In this document: positions 16,225-23,716 of the stretch, in pieces | Layout of the letters: each line of letters starts with the position of its first letter | Numbering within the stretch: position 1 is the first letter of the stretch | Source: a virus | Direction: 5' to 3' (one strand) | DNA length: 36,794 nt | IMG/VR virus record: IMGVR_UViG_3300032322_002980 | Span: 1-36,794 of that record | Program-made: the position numbers and the translations under genes | Notes under the pieces: generated by a model | The model's input: the letters and a program-made list of their open reading frames with translations, nothing else | Databases searched by the model: none | What the model was told of the DNA's origin: nothing

Positions 16225-16785
16225 ATGAACCAGCTCATGTGGATCGCGACGGCCGCCGTCGTGATCGTCGGCATCGTCCGCGCGCTCAAGTCCGACGGCA
16301 TGACCGTCGCCCTCGCGAACCTCGGCCTGCCCCCGATCCCGAAGCGCGCCCTCCCGTGGGTGGCGCTGTTCTTCGGCGCGGCGTCCGCGGTGCTCGACGC
16401 GAAGGTCGTCGGCACGTCGTGGGAGGAGGCCGCGGCCTCCGGCGTGCTCGCCGCCGCGACGGCCGTGCTCGGCCACGACCTCGGCAAGACCGTGCCGGGG
16501 GTTCGCAAGGTCCTCGGCGCTCTGCTCTTCGTCGGCGTCGCCTCGAGCGTGACGGCGTGCACACCGCAGGCGCGCTGGGCGCTCGCCGAGCTCCTCGCGA
16601 AGAAGATCGCGTGCGGCGTGGCCCACCAGGACCTGCCGAACGACGACATCATCAAGCTCTGCGCGCTCGAGCCGGGCGACATCCCGAAGGTCCTCGAGGT
16701 CGTCGGCAAGTCGCGCGCGGCGGGAGCCCAGCACGCGGCCGATGCTGCGGCGCGCGCGGGTGCCGCGAAGTGCGTGGCGCCTTAG
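16225..16785 (+). CDS. Holin-like membrane protein with an internal lipobox
   Basis: The 186-residue protein has hydrophobic helices at about 5-20, 44-59, 72-84 and 96-111. The first three resemble a small holin. The fourth ends SSVTAC (Cys112), a lipobox-like sequence followed by a soluble helical tail (115-186, 'LAELLAKKIACGVAHQDLPNDDI...'). This reads like a holin domain joined to a small lipoprotein. An internal GTG (near 16492) could also start the lipoprotein separately. GGGAG lies upstream of ATG 16225. Its position between a coiled-coil membrane protein and the protease region suggests a lysis function; the exact role is inferred. Confidence 0.5.
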   Translation: MNQLMWIATAAVVIVGIVRALKSDGMTVALANLGLPPIPKRALPWVALFFGAASAVLDAKVVGTSWEEAAASGVLAAATAVLGHDLGKTVPGVRKVLGALLFVGVASSVTACTPQARWALAELLAKKIACGVAHQDLPNDDIIKLCALEPGDIPKVLEVVGKSRAAGAQHAADAAARAGAAKCVAP

Positions 16786-16836
16786 ACGAACGGCGTGCGC
16801 TCGACGCGGCACCGAAGCCGCGAAAGGCGGGACATC

Positions 16837-17205
16837 ATGGAACGAGCGTTCAAGATCGGTTGTAGGGTCGTGTTCTTCGACAGCCTGCGACAGCCTCACG
16901 AGGCGATCGTCACCAACTGGTTCCACGGGGGACCGGATGGGCAGACGGTCGAGGAGTATCTCTCCAAGTACGATCCCGAGCGGCGCAACGCTGCTTGGCT
17001 CCCGTGCTGCAACGTCGTGTGGGCATCGTCGGACCCGTCGAAGTCCGATCCCTACGGCCGACAGCTCGAACGCCAGACCTCGTGCTCGTACGGCAGGAGC
17101 CAGGGCATGACGCCGTTCATCGGCATGTGCTGGTGCTGGCCTGACGAGCTCGAAGAGGCGACGGAGCTTGCGGCCAAGGCGTACGCCGAGGCCGTCGCGA
17201 AGTAG
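16837..17205 (+). CDS. Hypothetical Cys/Trp-rich protein
   Basis: A 122-residue protein starting at ATG 16837 with AAAGGCGGG nine bases upstream; an earlier GTG (16795) has poorer context. It is rich in Trp and Cys (CCNVVW, MCWCWPDE) with strands near the N-terminus (FKIGCRVVFFDSL, HEAIVTNWF). No signal peptide, membrane helix or known active site is seen. Cys residues at about 62, 63, 87, 101 and 103 might bind metal, but spacing does not match a zinc ribbon. Function unknown. The following 187 bp (17206-17392) hold no gene I can support. Confidence 0.5.
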   Translation: MERAFKIGCRVVFFDSLRQPHEAIVTNWFHGGPDGQTVEEYLSKYDPERRNAAWLPCCNVVWASSDPSKSDPYGRQLERQTSCSYGRSQGMTPFIGMCWCWPDELEEATELAAKAYAEAVAK

Positions 17206-17392
17206 CCGTCCAAGGACCAGGCGGAACCGACGAGGGACCGCAAGCCTGGTTTCGATGTCGCGTCGAGCGCACGCCGGCGCCGTGATCGAGTCGCGGAGGA
17301 TGCCCCTCGCTCTCGGGAGCCGGAGCTCCCGGCCGGTGTCGATCCGGCTACCCGCGACGACGTGATTTCTACCACCAACGCGGAGCACTGCT

Positions 17393-18160
17393 ATGCGCGG
17401 CCTCGGCCACATCCCCGACCTCGACGAGGACGTCGCCGAGGACCTGCGCGAGCGTCACGTGGGGAGCCTCGTCGGCTCCCGCGTGGGCGCGCTGCCCAAC
17501 GCCGTCGACTACTCCGGCCACCTCGACTGGATCCAGGACCAGGGCCCCTCGAACAGCTGCGTCGGGCAGGCCCTCTCGACCTCGGTCTACGTGCGCGCGG
17601 CGCTCACGGGGATCCTCGTGAGCCGGCCGAGCGCCAAGGCGATCTACGACGTCGCGCGGCTCGTCGACTCTCCGAACGTCCTCGTCGACGACGGCTGCCG
17701 GCCGCGCGCGGCGATCCTCGGGGCGCAGGAGTATGGCTTCGTCGCCGAGGAGCGCTGGCCGCTCACCGCCTCGAACGTCAACGTCCCCCCCCCGCTCGAC
17801 GTCTTCCGCGCCGGCGTGGGCGCGATGCTCGCGGCGTACTACCGGGTCGGCGACGGCGGCGTGGCGACGCTGCTGCGCGTGGCGCTCTCGAAGGGGTTCA
17901 TTCCCATCTTCGCGATGGACGTCGACCAGGCGTACCTCGACTACGGGGGCGCCGACGTCTACAGCGCGCTCACTGGTCCGCGGCTCGGCTCACACATGCA
18001 GGCGCTCCTCGGGTACGGACCCGGCTACTTCCTCGCGGCGAATAGCTGGGGCTCGGGCTGGGGCGCCGGCGGCTACGTGCTCATCGCGCCCGAGCTCTTC
18101 GAGACGCGCGCCGTGCGCGACGTGCTCGTCCCCACCGTCATCCCCACCAAGGTGCTCTGA
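17393..18160 (+). CDS. Papain-like (C1A) cysteine protease
   Basis: The 255 residues carry all catalytic landmarks of the C1A papain family: the oxyanion Gln50 and nucleophile Cys56 in 'QDQGPSNSCVGQAL', the catalytic His201 in 'GSHMQALLGYG', and Asn217 in 'NSWGSGWGAGGYVLI'. There is no signal peptide and no long propeptide; only about 40 residues precede the catalytic domain. It could process virion or host proteins, or be delivered with the tail. ATG 17393 is preferred although the ribosome site is weak (CGGAG, 12 bases upstream). Its stop overlaps the next gene as TGATG. Phage-encoded papain-like proteases are uncommon. Confidence 0.82.
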   Translation: MRGLGHIPDLDEDVAEDLRERHVGSLVGSRVGALPNAVDYSGHLDWIQDQGPSNSCVGQALSTSVYVRAALTGILVSRPSAKAIYDVARLVDSPNVLVDDGCRPRAAILGAQEYGFVAEERWPLTASNVNVPPPLDVFRAGVGAMLAAYYRVGDGGVATLLRVALSKGFIPIFAMDVDQAYLDYGGADVYSALTGPRLGSHMQALLGYGPGYFLAANSWGSGWGAGGYVLIAPELFETRAVRDVLVPTVIPTKVL

Positions 18161-18345
18161 TGGATCTGTCCAAGGTCGGCCTGGCGCTCCTCCTCGGCGG
18201 CGCGCTCGCGTTCGTGTGCTTCGTGATCCTGGTGCTCACCGGCTGCCCGCTGCCGGCGCACGTGCCGCCGTGCACGGGCACCGAAGCGTGGCCGGACCCG
18301 TGTGCGGGCGCCGTGCGTGATGCCGGGGTCGACGCATGGCTCTGA
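18160..18345 (+). CDS. Small membrane/lipoprotein peptide
   Basis: A 61-residue protein coupled to the protease gene by TGATG. The hydrophobic segment (about 6-28) ends in LTGC (Cys29), which could be a lipobox or simply a membrane anchor. A Pro/Cys-rich tail (PLPAHVPPCTGTEAWPDPC) follows. It overlaps the next gene by ten bases in another frame. Together with the next lipoprotein it could form a two-component envelope or lysis unit, but it lacks the coiled-coil of an i-spanin. Confidence 0.5.
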   Translation: MDLSKVGLALLLGGALAFVCFVILVLTGCPLPAHVPPCTGTEAWPDPCAGAVRDAGVDAWL

Positions 18346-18608
18346 GGCGCGCCCTCGCGCTCTTCCTCGTGCTCGCGGCGTGCACGCCCGCGGCCGCGCC
18401 GATTGACTGGCCGTCCTCGCCCGAGGGCGCATGCAATCACCTCGAGGAGCTCGGCTGCCCCGAGGCGAAGCCCGCGGCCGACGGCTCCACGTGTCCGATG
18501 GTCGTGCGCCGCGCGCAGCGTCTCGTCGACATGAAGCTCGCGTGCATCACGGCCGCGGCCGACGTCGACGCGCTTCGCGCGTGCGGAACGGTTCGCTGTC
18601 GCGACTGA
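18336..18608 (+). CDS. Small Cys-rich lipoprotein
   Basis: A 90-residue protein with a signal sequence (MALRRALALFLVLAAC) whose lipobox LAAC gives lipidated Cys16. Six further cysteines follow ('EGACNHLEELGCPEAK', 'STCPM', 'KLACIT', 'RACGTVRCRD'), suggesting disulfides in the periplasm. The start overlaps the previous small gene by ten bases. Its size and position beside lysis-type genes fit an o-spanin-like role, yet o-spanins are usually Pro-rich, not Cys-rich, so the function stays open. Confidence 0.6.
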   Translation: MALRRALALFLVLAACTPAAAPIDWPSSPEGACNHLEELGCPEAKPAADGSTCPMVVRRAQRLVDMKLACITAAADVDALRACGTVRCRD

Positions 18609-18683
18609 GCCTCCACAGACCATCGCGCGCTCACCCCGCGCATCACCGCCCGCGCAGCGACGCGCGGCGGAAGGGACACGTCC

Positions 18684-19124
18684 ATGTCGAAGACCAACAC
18701 GTTCGAGAACGACCTCCTCCTCCTCATCTTCAACAACACGGACATCGCCCTGATCGGCGACGCCGCGGGCCTGCAGAACAGCGCGGCCGCGGGCTCGCTC
18801 TACGTCTCGCTGCACACTTCCGATCCGACCGAGGCCGGCAGCCAGACCACCAACGAGACGTCGTACACGAACTACGCGCGCGTCGCGGTCGCGCGCTCGG
18901 GCGCCGGCTGGACCGTCTCCAGCAACGCCGTCAGCAACGCGGCGGCGATCAACTTCGCGGCGTGCGGCGTGACCGGCGCCACGATCACGCACTTCGGCGT
19001 CGGCACTGACGCGAGCGGCGCCGGCAAGCTCCTCTACAAGGGCGCGCTCACGGCGTCGCTCGCGGTCTCGGCGGGCATCACGCCGAGCTTTGCCATCGGC
19101 GAGCTCGACATCACGGAGGACTGA
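18684..19124 (+). CDS. Phage tail fibre protein family (gp80-like) structural protein
   Basis: The 146-residue protein shows the pattern of a common phage protein class: helix near the N-terminus, then 'SLYVSLHTSDPTEAGSQTTNETSYTNYARVAVARSGAGWTVSSNAVSNAAAINFAACG', and a C-terminal strand pair. Related proteins are annotated as phage tail fibre or gp80-like virion proteins. It starts at ATG 18684 with GCGGAAGGGA seven bases upstream. It marks the transition to the accessory adhesin region. The gap at 19125-19192 is AT-richer and may hold a promoter, but I cannot assign one. Confidence 0.6.
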   Translation: MSKTNTFENDLLLLIFNNTDIALIGDAAGLQNSAAAGSLYVSLHTSDPTEAGSQTTNETSYTNYARVAVARSGAGWTVSSNAVSNAAAINFAACGVTGATITHFGVGTDASGAGKLLYKGALTASLAVSAGITPSFAIGELDITED

Positions 19125-19192
19125 GTCCGGAGCACGCGCTAGAGAACCCGGACACAGTTTCTAAAACCTAGACTCGCCGAAAGACCACCAAC

Positions 19193-19621
19193 ATGGCTAT
19201 TGCATCAATCGCTATCCGCAGCTCCGTCGTCACCATCAACCAAGCCCAGTGGCAATTGCTCGCGGCTGCTGCCGTCAAGTGCCGCATCCTCGAGCTAAGC
19301 GTTGTCACCTCCTCGGCTACGGCTCAGTCCCTTTCGTGGGGGCGCCCGGCCGCCAACGCAGTTACGCCGGCCACTACGCTTACGTTTCAACGCGACGACT
19401 CGGCCGATCCTGCGTGCGTTACCACGGTTTCATCGACCTACGGAACGAGCCCGACGAATCCATCCGTACCGCATCGTCGGTGGAACGGCGCAGCGACGAT
19501 CGGCGTGGGTGTCGTGTTCACTTTCCCGCGAGGGATCGTCATCCCGGTGAGCGGGACATTCACGTGTGCCAACATCACGACGGGCATCGCCTCTGACCAT
19601 AACATCGTGATCGACGAATGA
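19193..19621 (+). CDS. Putative small virion protein
   Basis: A 142-residue strand-rich protein (VVTINQAQWQLLAAAAVKCRILELSVVTSS, VVFTFPRGIVIPVSGTFTCANIT). The profile resembles head-decoration or fibre-associated proteins with a jelly-roll-like fold. Base composition is visibly less GC-rich than in the tail operon, and codons such as aat, tat, act are frequent, so it begins an island (to about 21.3 kb) of probably different origin. Its stop overlaps the next start (ATGA). No named family is recognised. Confidence 0.45.
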   Translation: MAIASIAIRSSVVTINQAQWQLLAAAAVKCRILELSVVTSSATAQSLSWGRPAANAVTPATTLTFQRDDSADPACVTTVSSTYGTSPTNPSVPHRRWNGAATIGVGVVFTFPRGIVIPVSGTFTCANITTGIASDHNIVIDE

Positions 19622-19902
19622 GCCGCGCACCCCTTCCGCCCGGGATGCTTGTCCCCGAGCAACCGTTGGACGTAGTCGCATGGGTCACCGTGCGACTTCA
19701 CACGAACGGCATGCTCTCCACGCAAGGCACCATCGGTGACAAGGCTATGGCCATGCACCTCCTCGACCAAGCCAAAGACGCTTTGCGTGGTCAACCCGAC
19801 GCGCGCCGCGTCATCGTTCCGAACCGAGACGTTGGCGTAATGCCCTCGCTTCCCACGCGGGACCTCGGGGATATGGAACCAGACGAACGGGGCGAGCCAT
19901 GA
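19618..19902 (+). CDS. Hypothetical phage protein, 94 aa
   Basis: Starts in an ATGA overlap with the previous gene. A strand 'VVAWVTVRLHTNGMLSTQGTIGD' is followed by a helix 'KAMAMHLLDQAKDALRG' and an acidic tail. Similar short strand-helix proteins are common next to phage structural genes, but the function is unknown. Composition is AT-richer than that of the tail operon. The stop overlaps the next start as ATGA. Confidence 0.45.
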   Translation: MSRAPLPPGMLVPEQPLDVVAWVTVRLHTNGMLSTQGTIGDKAMAMHLLDQAKDALRGQPDARRVIVPNRDVGVMPSLPTRDLGDMEPDERGEP

Positions 19903-20402
19903 CGAGCTTCCTGGTCACGACTAGTGCCTCCACGCCCGGCTGGACGTACCATTTACGCGACGATCAGTCCCTCTGCGCCGAATGGTCGGCGAACGGCGAT
20001 CTGTACCTCCCCAGGTTATGGGACAACATACCTGATGACGATTACCTTTTTTATGCGTTCTTCGAGAACGAGTGGTGGCCGTCACGGTCTGGCATGGTGG
20101 GTGGAGAGGGCGCGGTTGGCGGCGAACGGTGGTGGGGACACCCGAACACGCGTTCGGGATGTAACGCACGCCTTGGAATTACCGGTATCACTCGAGACCA
20201 GTACGGTTCGCCGCTCGGGTTCTGCACGGTGAAGATGTTCCTGACGTCGAACGACGGGCTGGTCTCCTCCGTGGTCAGTGACGGTAACGGCGTCTACCTC
20301 ATCACGACCCCGTACTACCCGGATACTCACTATCTTGTGGTCTACAAGACAGGATCTCCGGACACGTTCGGGACGACGGTCAACACGCTGATCGCGGGGT
20401 AG
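19899..20402 (+). CDS. Putative adhesin-type protein with Ig/regulatory-like domain
   Basis: The 167-residue protein has an aromatic N-terminal half (YLFYAFFENEWWPSRS) and, from about 92, a carboxypeptidase-regulatory-like or Ig beta domain ('ITGITRDQYGSPLGFCTVKMFLTSNDGLVSSVVSDGNGVYLITTPYYPDTHYLVVYKTG'). Such domains often decorate phage surfaces and bind carbohydrates weakly. Start is ATGA-coupled to the previous gene, and the next gene begins four bases after its stop. The AT-richer composition continues. Confidence 0.5.
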   Translation: MTSFLVTTSASTPGWTYHLRDDQSLCAEWSANGDLYLPRLWDNIPDDDYLFYAFFENEWWPSRSGMVGGEGAVGGERWWGHPNTRSGCNARLGITGITRDQYGSPLGFCTVKMFLTSNDGLVSSVVSDGNGVYLITTPYYPDTHYLVVYKTGSPDTFGTTVNTLIAG

Positions 20403-20406
20403 CTTC

Positions 20407-22560
20407 ATGCCGACGCAGCCCACCAACGCGTCCAGCGTGATCTTGCGCGGCGGGCTCGCTCGGCGTAGCGACGTCACTCTTGGTCCGACCCGATACACTA
20501 GGGTCACGCCGGCTAGCGAACCTGTCGATCCGACGACGTATAATGCGTCGGGATACTGGCGTGCGAATTACTCCGGTACAGCGCCATGGCCATACACTGC
20601 CACGGCTGGAGTATCGGCGTCGACGGGTGACCTCACCACGAACCTGAGCGATCCGACAACGGGAGCGGCCGTCAACGGATACACCCCAGCGCAGTTCGTG
20701 GCGGCGTCGGGGCACGAGCTTGTCAACACGACAGACATCCAAAGTGGTGGCGTTATCACCACTACGGCCGGCACTGTTGTCGGCTTGATCTACATCGACA
20801 GTGCCTTGGCGCCTGGGGTCAACGTCTACGAAGACGCTGCGATATTCGGCGATGGTAGCGCTGATTTTGGCGTGGCCGTCACCACGGCTGGCCTTACGAT
20901 GTTCGCCTATGACGGCGCATATCAGACGGTAACAGAGCCATGCTCCACCGGGGCATGGCATTTGTTTCGAGCTAGGTTCAACGGATCGTCAATCCGCATG
21001 ACGATCGACAACGGAGTGGAAGTGTCCACGCCGTGTGGAACTCTCACATCACTGTCAGGATCGATCTATCTCGGGCGAGGGTACCTAGGAGCCAATTACT
21101 TCGACGGGCAGATCTTGGAGCTGATGACGCTCCCGTATTCGATGGTGCGCGCGGAATACGACGCGTTTGGCCAATACGTTCAAGACAAATACGGGCTGTC
21201 GCTAGGATTCCCTGCGCTCTCCTCGCCGGCGCCGGTCGTTACTGACGTTGCTCTCCAGCCTGATGATTCCGGGTTCTCCGATGTCATCTTGTACCCAGGT
21301 CTCGAGGACGCGCCTTCGGCGGCGATCGGAGCGCTGTCGGGCACATCCGACGGCGTCGCGACCGCAACCGGGTCGATCACGGGCGCAGGAGCCCTTGCGG
21401 GCACGGCCAGCGCGACGAGCTCGACGACCGCCACGCTCACGGGGGCGGGCATCCTCGCGGGGACCTCCGGCGGGGTCGCCGCGACCACGGCCAACCTGCT
21501 CGGCCTCCTCCCGGCCTCGGGGACGGCGGCCGGCTCCTCGACGGCGACCGCGACGCTCGCAGGCTCGGGTGTACTCGCCGGTTCGGCGGCGGGCGCGGCG
21601 GCGACGACGGCGTCCATCACGGGCGGGGGCGCGCTGACAGGCTCGAGCGCGGGCAGCGCGTCGACATCTGGGACGCTCGCCGGTGCCGGCGCGCTCGTCG
21701 CCTCGTCGGCAGGTACCTCGAGCGCCGCCGGGACGCTCTCGGGTTCGGGCGCTCTCGCCGGCCTCATCGAGGGGCTCGCGCTCGCCGCCGCCGTGCTCCT
21801 CGGCGTGGGGGCGCTCTCCGGCTCCGCGGCCGGCAGCTCGACCACGTCAGCCGCCGTCTCCGTCCTCATCGCGGGCTCGGCCGACGGCTCGTCGACGGTC
21901 ACCGGCACCCTCACTTCCCTCGGCGCGGGAGCCATCGCCGGGCAGGCCGACGGCTCGTCGACGGCGACCGCGACGCTCGCAGGCTCGGGTGTACTTGCCG
22001 GTTCGGCCGCAGGCGTCGCCACAACGACGGCCACGGGGCTGGCGGTCGGTGCGCTGGCCGGCACGTCCGACGGCGCCGCGACAACGACCGGCACCCTCAC
22101 CGGCGCCGGCGCGCTGGCGGGCACGTCGGACGGTGCGACGACGACGACGGCGACCATCGCGGGCGCCGGCGCGCTGGCAGGCGCGGTCACGAGCAGCGCG
22201 ACTGTCGACGGCACCCTCTCGGGGCTCGCGCTCACCTCCGGCGCCTCGGTCGGGACATCGTCCGCGACGGGCACGCTCACGGCGCTCGGGGGTCTCGCTG
22301 GGACGTCCACCGGCATCGGCGCTGCATCCGGCACGATCGTCTCGCTGACCTCGGCGACGACACCGTACGCTGCCGACCTCGTCGGCACGATCACCGTCGC
22401 CAGCGCGTTCTCGTGCGCGCTCTCGACCGTCACGGCCGCGGCTGTCACCGGTGTCCGAGCGGTCGACTTCGTCGTCTCGATCACACACGAGGCGGACGCG
22501 CCGAACGACGCCGAGGCGACGACCGCGCTTGGCGCAACCATCGAAGGGCAGGCCGCATGA
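20407..22560 (+). CDS. Chimeric tail/adhesin protein: LamG-like head plus Gly/Ala/Ser/Thr repeat tail
   Basis: The 717 residues form two unlike parts. The first (about 1-290) resembles a LamG/concanavalin-like domain ('WHLFRARFNGSSIRMTIDNGVEVSTPCGTLTSLSGSIYLGRGYLGANYFDGQILELM') in AT-richer DNA. From about residue 300 to 645 there are about 17 degenerate repeats of 17-20 residues with the core G-[AVI]-L-[AST]-G-[TS]-x-x-G followed by a Thr/Ala/Ser-rich strand, in very GC-rich DNA. The last 70 residues are non-repetitive. It is likely a host-contact fibre whose head was swapped. Start ATG 20407; the next gene overlaps its stop as ATGA (22557-22560). Confidence 0.55.
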   Translation: MPTQPTNASSVILRGGLARRSDVTLGPTRYTRVTPASEPVDPTTYNASGYWRANYSGTAPWPYTATAGVSASTGDLTTNLSDPTTGAAVNGYTPAQFVAASGHELVNTTDIQSGGVITTTAGTVVGLIYIDSALAPGVNVYEDAAIFGDGSADFGVAVTTAGLTMFAYDGAYQTVTEPCSTGAWHLFRARFNGSSIRMTIDNGVEVSTPCGTLTSLSGSIYLGRGYLGANYFDGQILELMTLPYSMVRAEYDAFGQYVQDKYGLSLGFPALSSPAPVVTDVALQPDDSGFSDVILYPGLEDAPSAAIGALSGTSDGVATATGSITGAGALAGTASATSSTTATLTGAGILAGTSGGVAATTANLLGLLPASGTAAGSSTATATLAGSGVLAGSAAGAAATTASITGGGALTGSSAGSASTSGTLAGAGALVASSAGTSSAAGTLSGSGALAGLIEGLALAAAVLLGVGALSGSAAGSSTTSAAVSVLIAGSADGSSTVTGTLTSLGAGAIAGQADGSSTATATLAGSGVLAGSAAGVATTTATGLAVGALAGTSDGAATTTGTLTGAGALAGTSDGATTTTATIAGAGALAGAVTSSATVDGTLSGLALTSGASVGTSSATGTLTALGGLAGTSTGIGAASGTIVSLTSATTPYAADLVGTITVASAFSCALSTVTAAAVTGVRAVDFVVSITHEADAPNDAEATTALGATIEGQAA
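21310..22340 (+). repeat. Degenerate ~54-bp coding repeats in the adhesin gene
   Basis: The segment encodes about 17 related units (consensus GALAGTSxG plus a Thr/Ala-rich strand). Two stretches of 57 bases, 21531-21587 and 21951-22007, are nearly identical (two differences) and exactly 420 bp apart, a sign of recent internal duplication or unequal exchange. Codon positions are strongly GC-rich compared with the preceding 1 kb. Confidence 0.75.
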
Positions 22561-22916
22561 TCTCGTTCCTCGTCGGCACGCGCATCCTCATCGCCGTGGC
22601 GGTCTCCGACCGCGCGACAGATACGGCCGTCGACCCCGCGACCTTCACGTTCACGCTGAAGCCGCCGTCGACGGCCATCGGGTACGCGACCAGCACGTAC
22701 GTCTGGAACGGGACGATCTGGACGAACAGCGAGTCGACGATCGCGGTGCCGTCGAAAGGCTCCACTGGTGCCTTCTCGCTGCGCCTCACCGTCCCGTACC
22801 TCAACATCGTCCAGGGCAGGTGGGTGTGCGGCTGGAAGTCGACCGCGAACGGCTCCGGCTACGGAGAGGGCAGCGGCGAAGAGTCGTTCGTCGCCCTCGC
22901 GAGTGCGGCGCTGTGA
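22557..22916 (+). CDS. Putative small virion protein after the adhesin
   Basis: A 119-residue strand-rich protein starting in an ATGA overlap with the repeat protein. It begins 'MISFLVGTRILIAVAVSD' and has 'TYVWNGTIWTNSESTIAVPSKGSTGAFSLRLTVPYLNIVQGRWVCGWKSTANGSG', an Ig-like beta profile seen in phage fibre-associated proteins. GC-rich composition returns here. Its stop overlaps the next start (GTGA). No named family is recognised. Confidence 0.5.
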   Translation: MISFLVGTRILIAVAVSDRATDTAVDPATFTFTLKPPSTAIGYATSTYVWNGTIWTNSESTIAVPSKGSTGAFSLRLTVPYLNIVQGRWVCGWKSTANGSGYGEGSGEESFVALASAAL

Positions 22917-23254
22917 TCTCCGTCCGACACATCACGGCGTATGGCTGGCTCGACGAGCACTGGAAGTACGTCGCGGACGAGCGCCGCGTGCTCGCGGCTG
23001 TCCGCCTCGGCGGCCTGGTCGTCGCGCTCGGCGTCGCCGTGTGCGCGTCGGAGCGCCCCGAGCTCGGCGCGTACCCGATCGTCCGCCTCGACACGGAGTC
23101 GTGGCGCATCTTGCCCGCGCGCTTCGTGCGGAGCTGGGGCTCGCTCACGTGCGTTGCCACACCGATCGCCGCGCAGCTCGGCGCCGGCGAGCAGCTCACG
23201 CTCACGAACGCGCCGGCCGAGACCAGCGCCGCGCTGGAGCGCCTCTTCGCATGA
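22913..23254 (+). CDS. Hypothetical protein, 113 aa
   Basis: Starts at GTG 22913, overlapping the upstream TGA by GTGA; the N-terminal 'MISVRHITAYGWLDEHWKYVADERRVLAAVRLGGLVVALGVAVCAS' has a moderately hydrophobic segment (about 28-45) that could be a membrane helix or buried strand. The rest is strand-rich ('LGAYPIVRLDTESWRILPARFVRSWGSLTC'). It is in an unbroken chain of overlapping genes. Function unknown. Confidence 0.5.
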   Translation: MISVRHITAYGWLDEHWKYVADERRVLAAVRLGGLVVALGVAVCASERPELGAYPIVRLDTESWRILPARFVRSWGSLTCVATPIAAQLGAGEQLTLTNAPAETSAALERLFA

Positions 23255-23532
23255 GCACCGACCGGCCGTCCAAGCGCATCCAGTCGGACCTCACGATCCC
23301 GATCCCGCGTGAGCTGCTCGCGCCGCGTGGAGTCGTCGACCGCGACTCCCCGACGATGGTGCCGTGCCCCGCCTGCGCGGGCTGCCTCGCGTGCGAGGGG
23401 CAGCACGTCGTCGAGTGCCGCGCGTGCCTCCACTCGCACCTCGTCGACTGCGCGGACTGCGCGGCGTGCGGCTTATGCGGCGGCGCGCACATGGTCGAGC
23501 CAGAGCGCGCGGCGGCGTGGAGGCGATTCTAG
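23251..23532 (+). CDS. Zinc-ribbon-rich small protein
   Basis: A 93-residue protein in ATGA overlap with its neighbour. From about residue 38 it contains a dense cysteine array, with pairs in CxxC spacing (CPAC, CLAC, CRAC, CADC, CGLC) and two His, suggesting two or more bound zinc ions. The N-terminal part is basic ('RPSKRIQSDLTIPIPRELL'). It might bind nucleic acid or protein; there is no catalytic motif. A second, smaller zinc-ribbon gene follows after one base. Confidence 0.55.
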   Translation: MSTDRPSKRIQSDLTIPIPRELLAPRGVVDRDSPTMVPCPACAGCLACEGQHVVECRACLHSHLVDCADCAACGLCGGAHMVEPERAAAWRRF

Positions 23533-23533
23533 G

Positions 23534-23716
23534 ATGACCCGCCACCAGCACCGCTACCACCGGCGCCGCAGCGAGGGGAGCTGCCAGAACTGCGGGCACG
23601 AGGCGCAACCTGGGCGGACGAGGTGTCTGCCCTGCGGGCAGAGAAGTGCCGAGCGCGCACGTCGGCAGTGGCCGGGTAGGCGAGCGGCGCGCGAGACGAG
23701 GAGGGCAGCAGCATGA
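23534..23716 (+). CDS. Small basic zinc-ribbon protein
   Basis: A 60-residue, very basic protein starting at ATG 23534 just after the previous stop. Two CxxC pairs (CQNC at about 17-20 and CLPC at about 32-35) within an Arg-rich frame fit a minimal zinc ribbon with probable nucleic-acid binding. ATGA overlap with the next gene (23713-23716) supports translation. Function unknown. Confidence 0.5.
   Translation: MTRHQHRYHRRRSEGSCQNCGHEAQPGRTRCLPCGQRSAERARRQWPGRRAARETRRAAA

Noticed and set aside
17206-17392. Additional gene in the 187-bp gap before the protease
   Set aside because: No frame with a ribosome site and coding-like sequence; nothing recognisable seen.
18160-18608. Rz/Rz1-type spanin pair
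   Set aside because: Overlapping small genes fit the layout, but there is no i-spanin coiled coil and the second protein is Cys-rich rather than Pro-rich.
21310-22340. CRISPR array or intergenic tandem repeats
   Set aside because: Repeats are degenerate, in frame, without spacers of uniform length and inside one protein gene.
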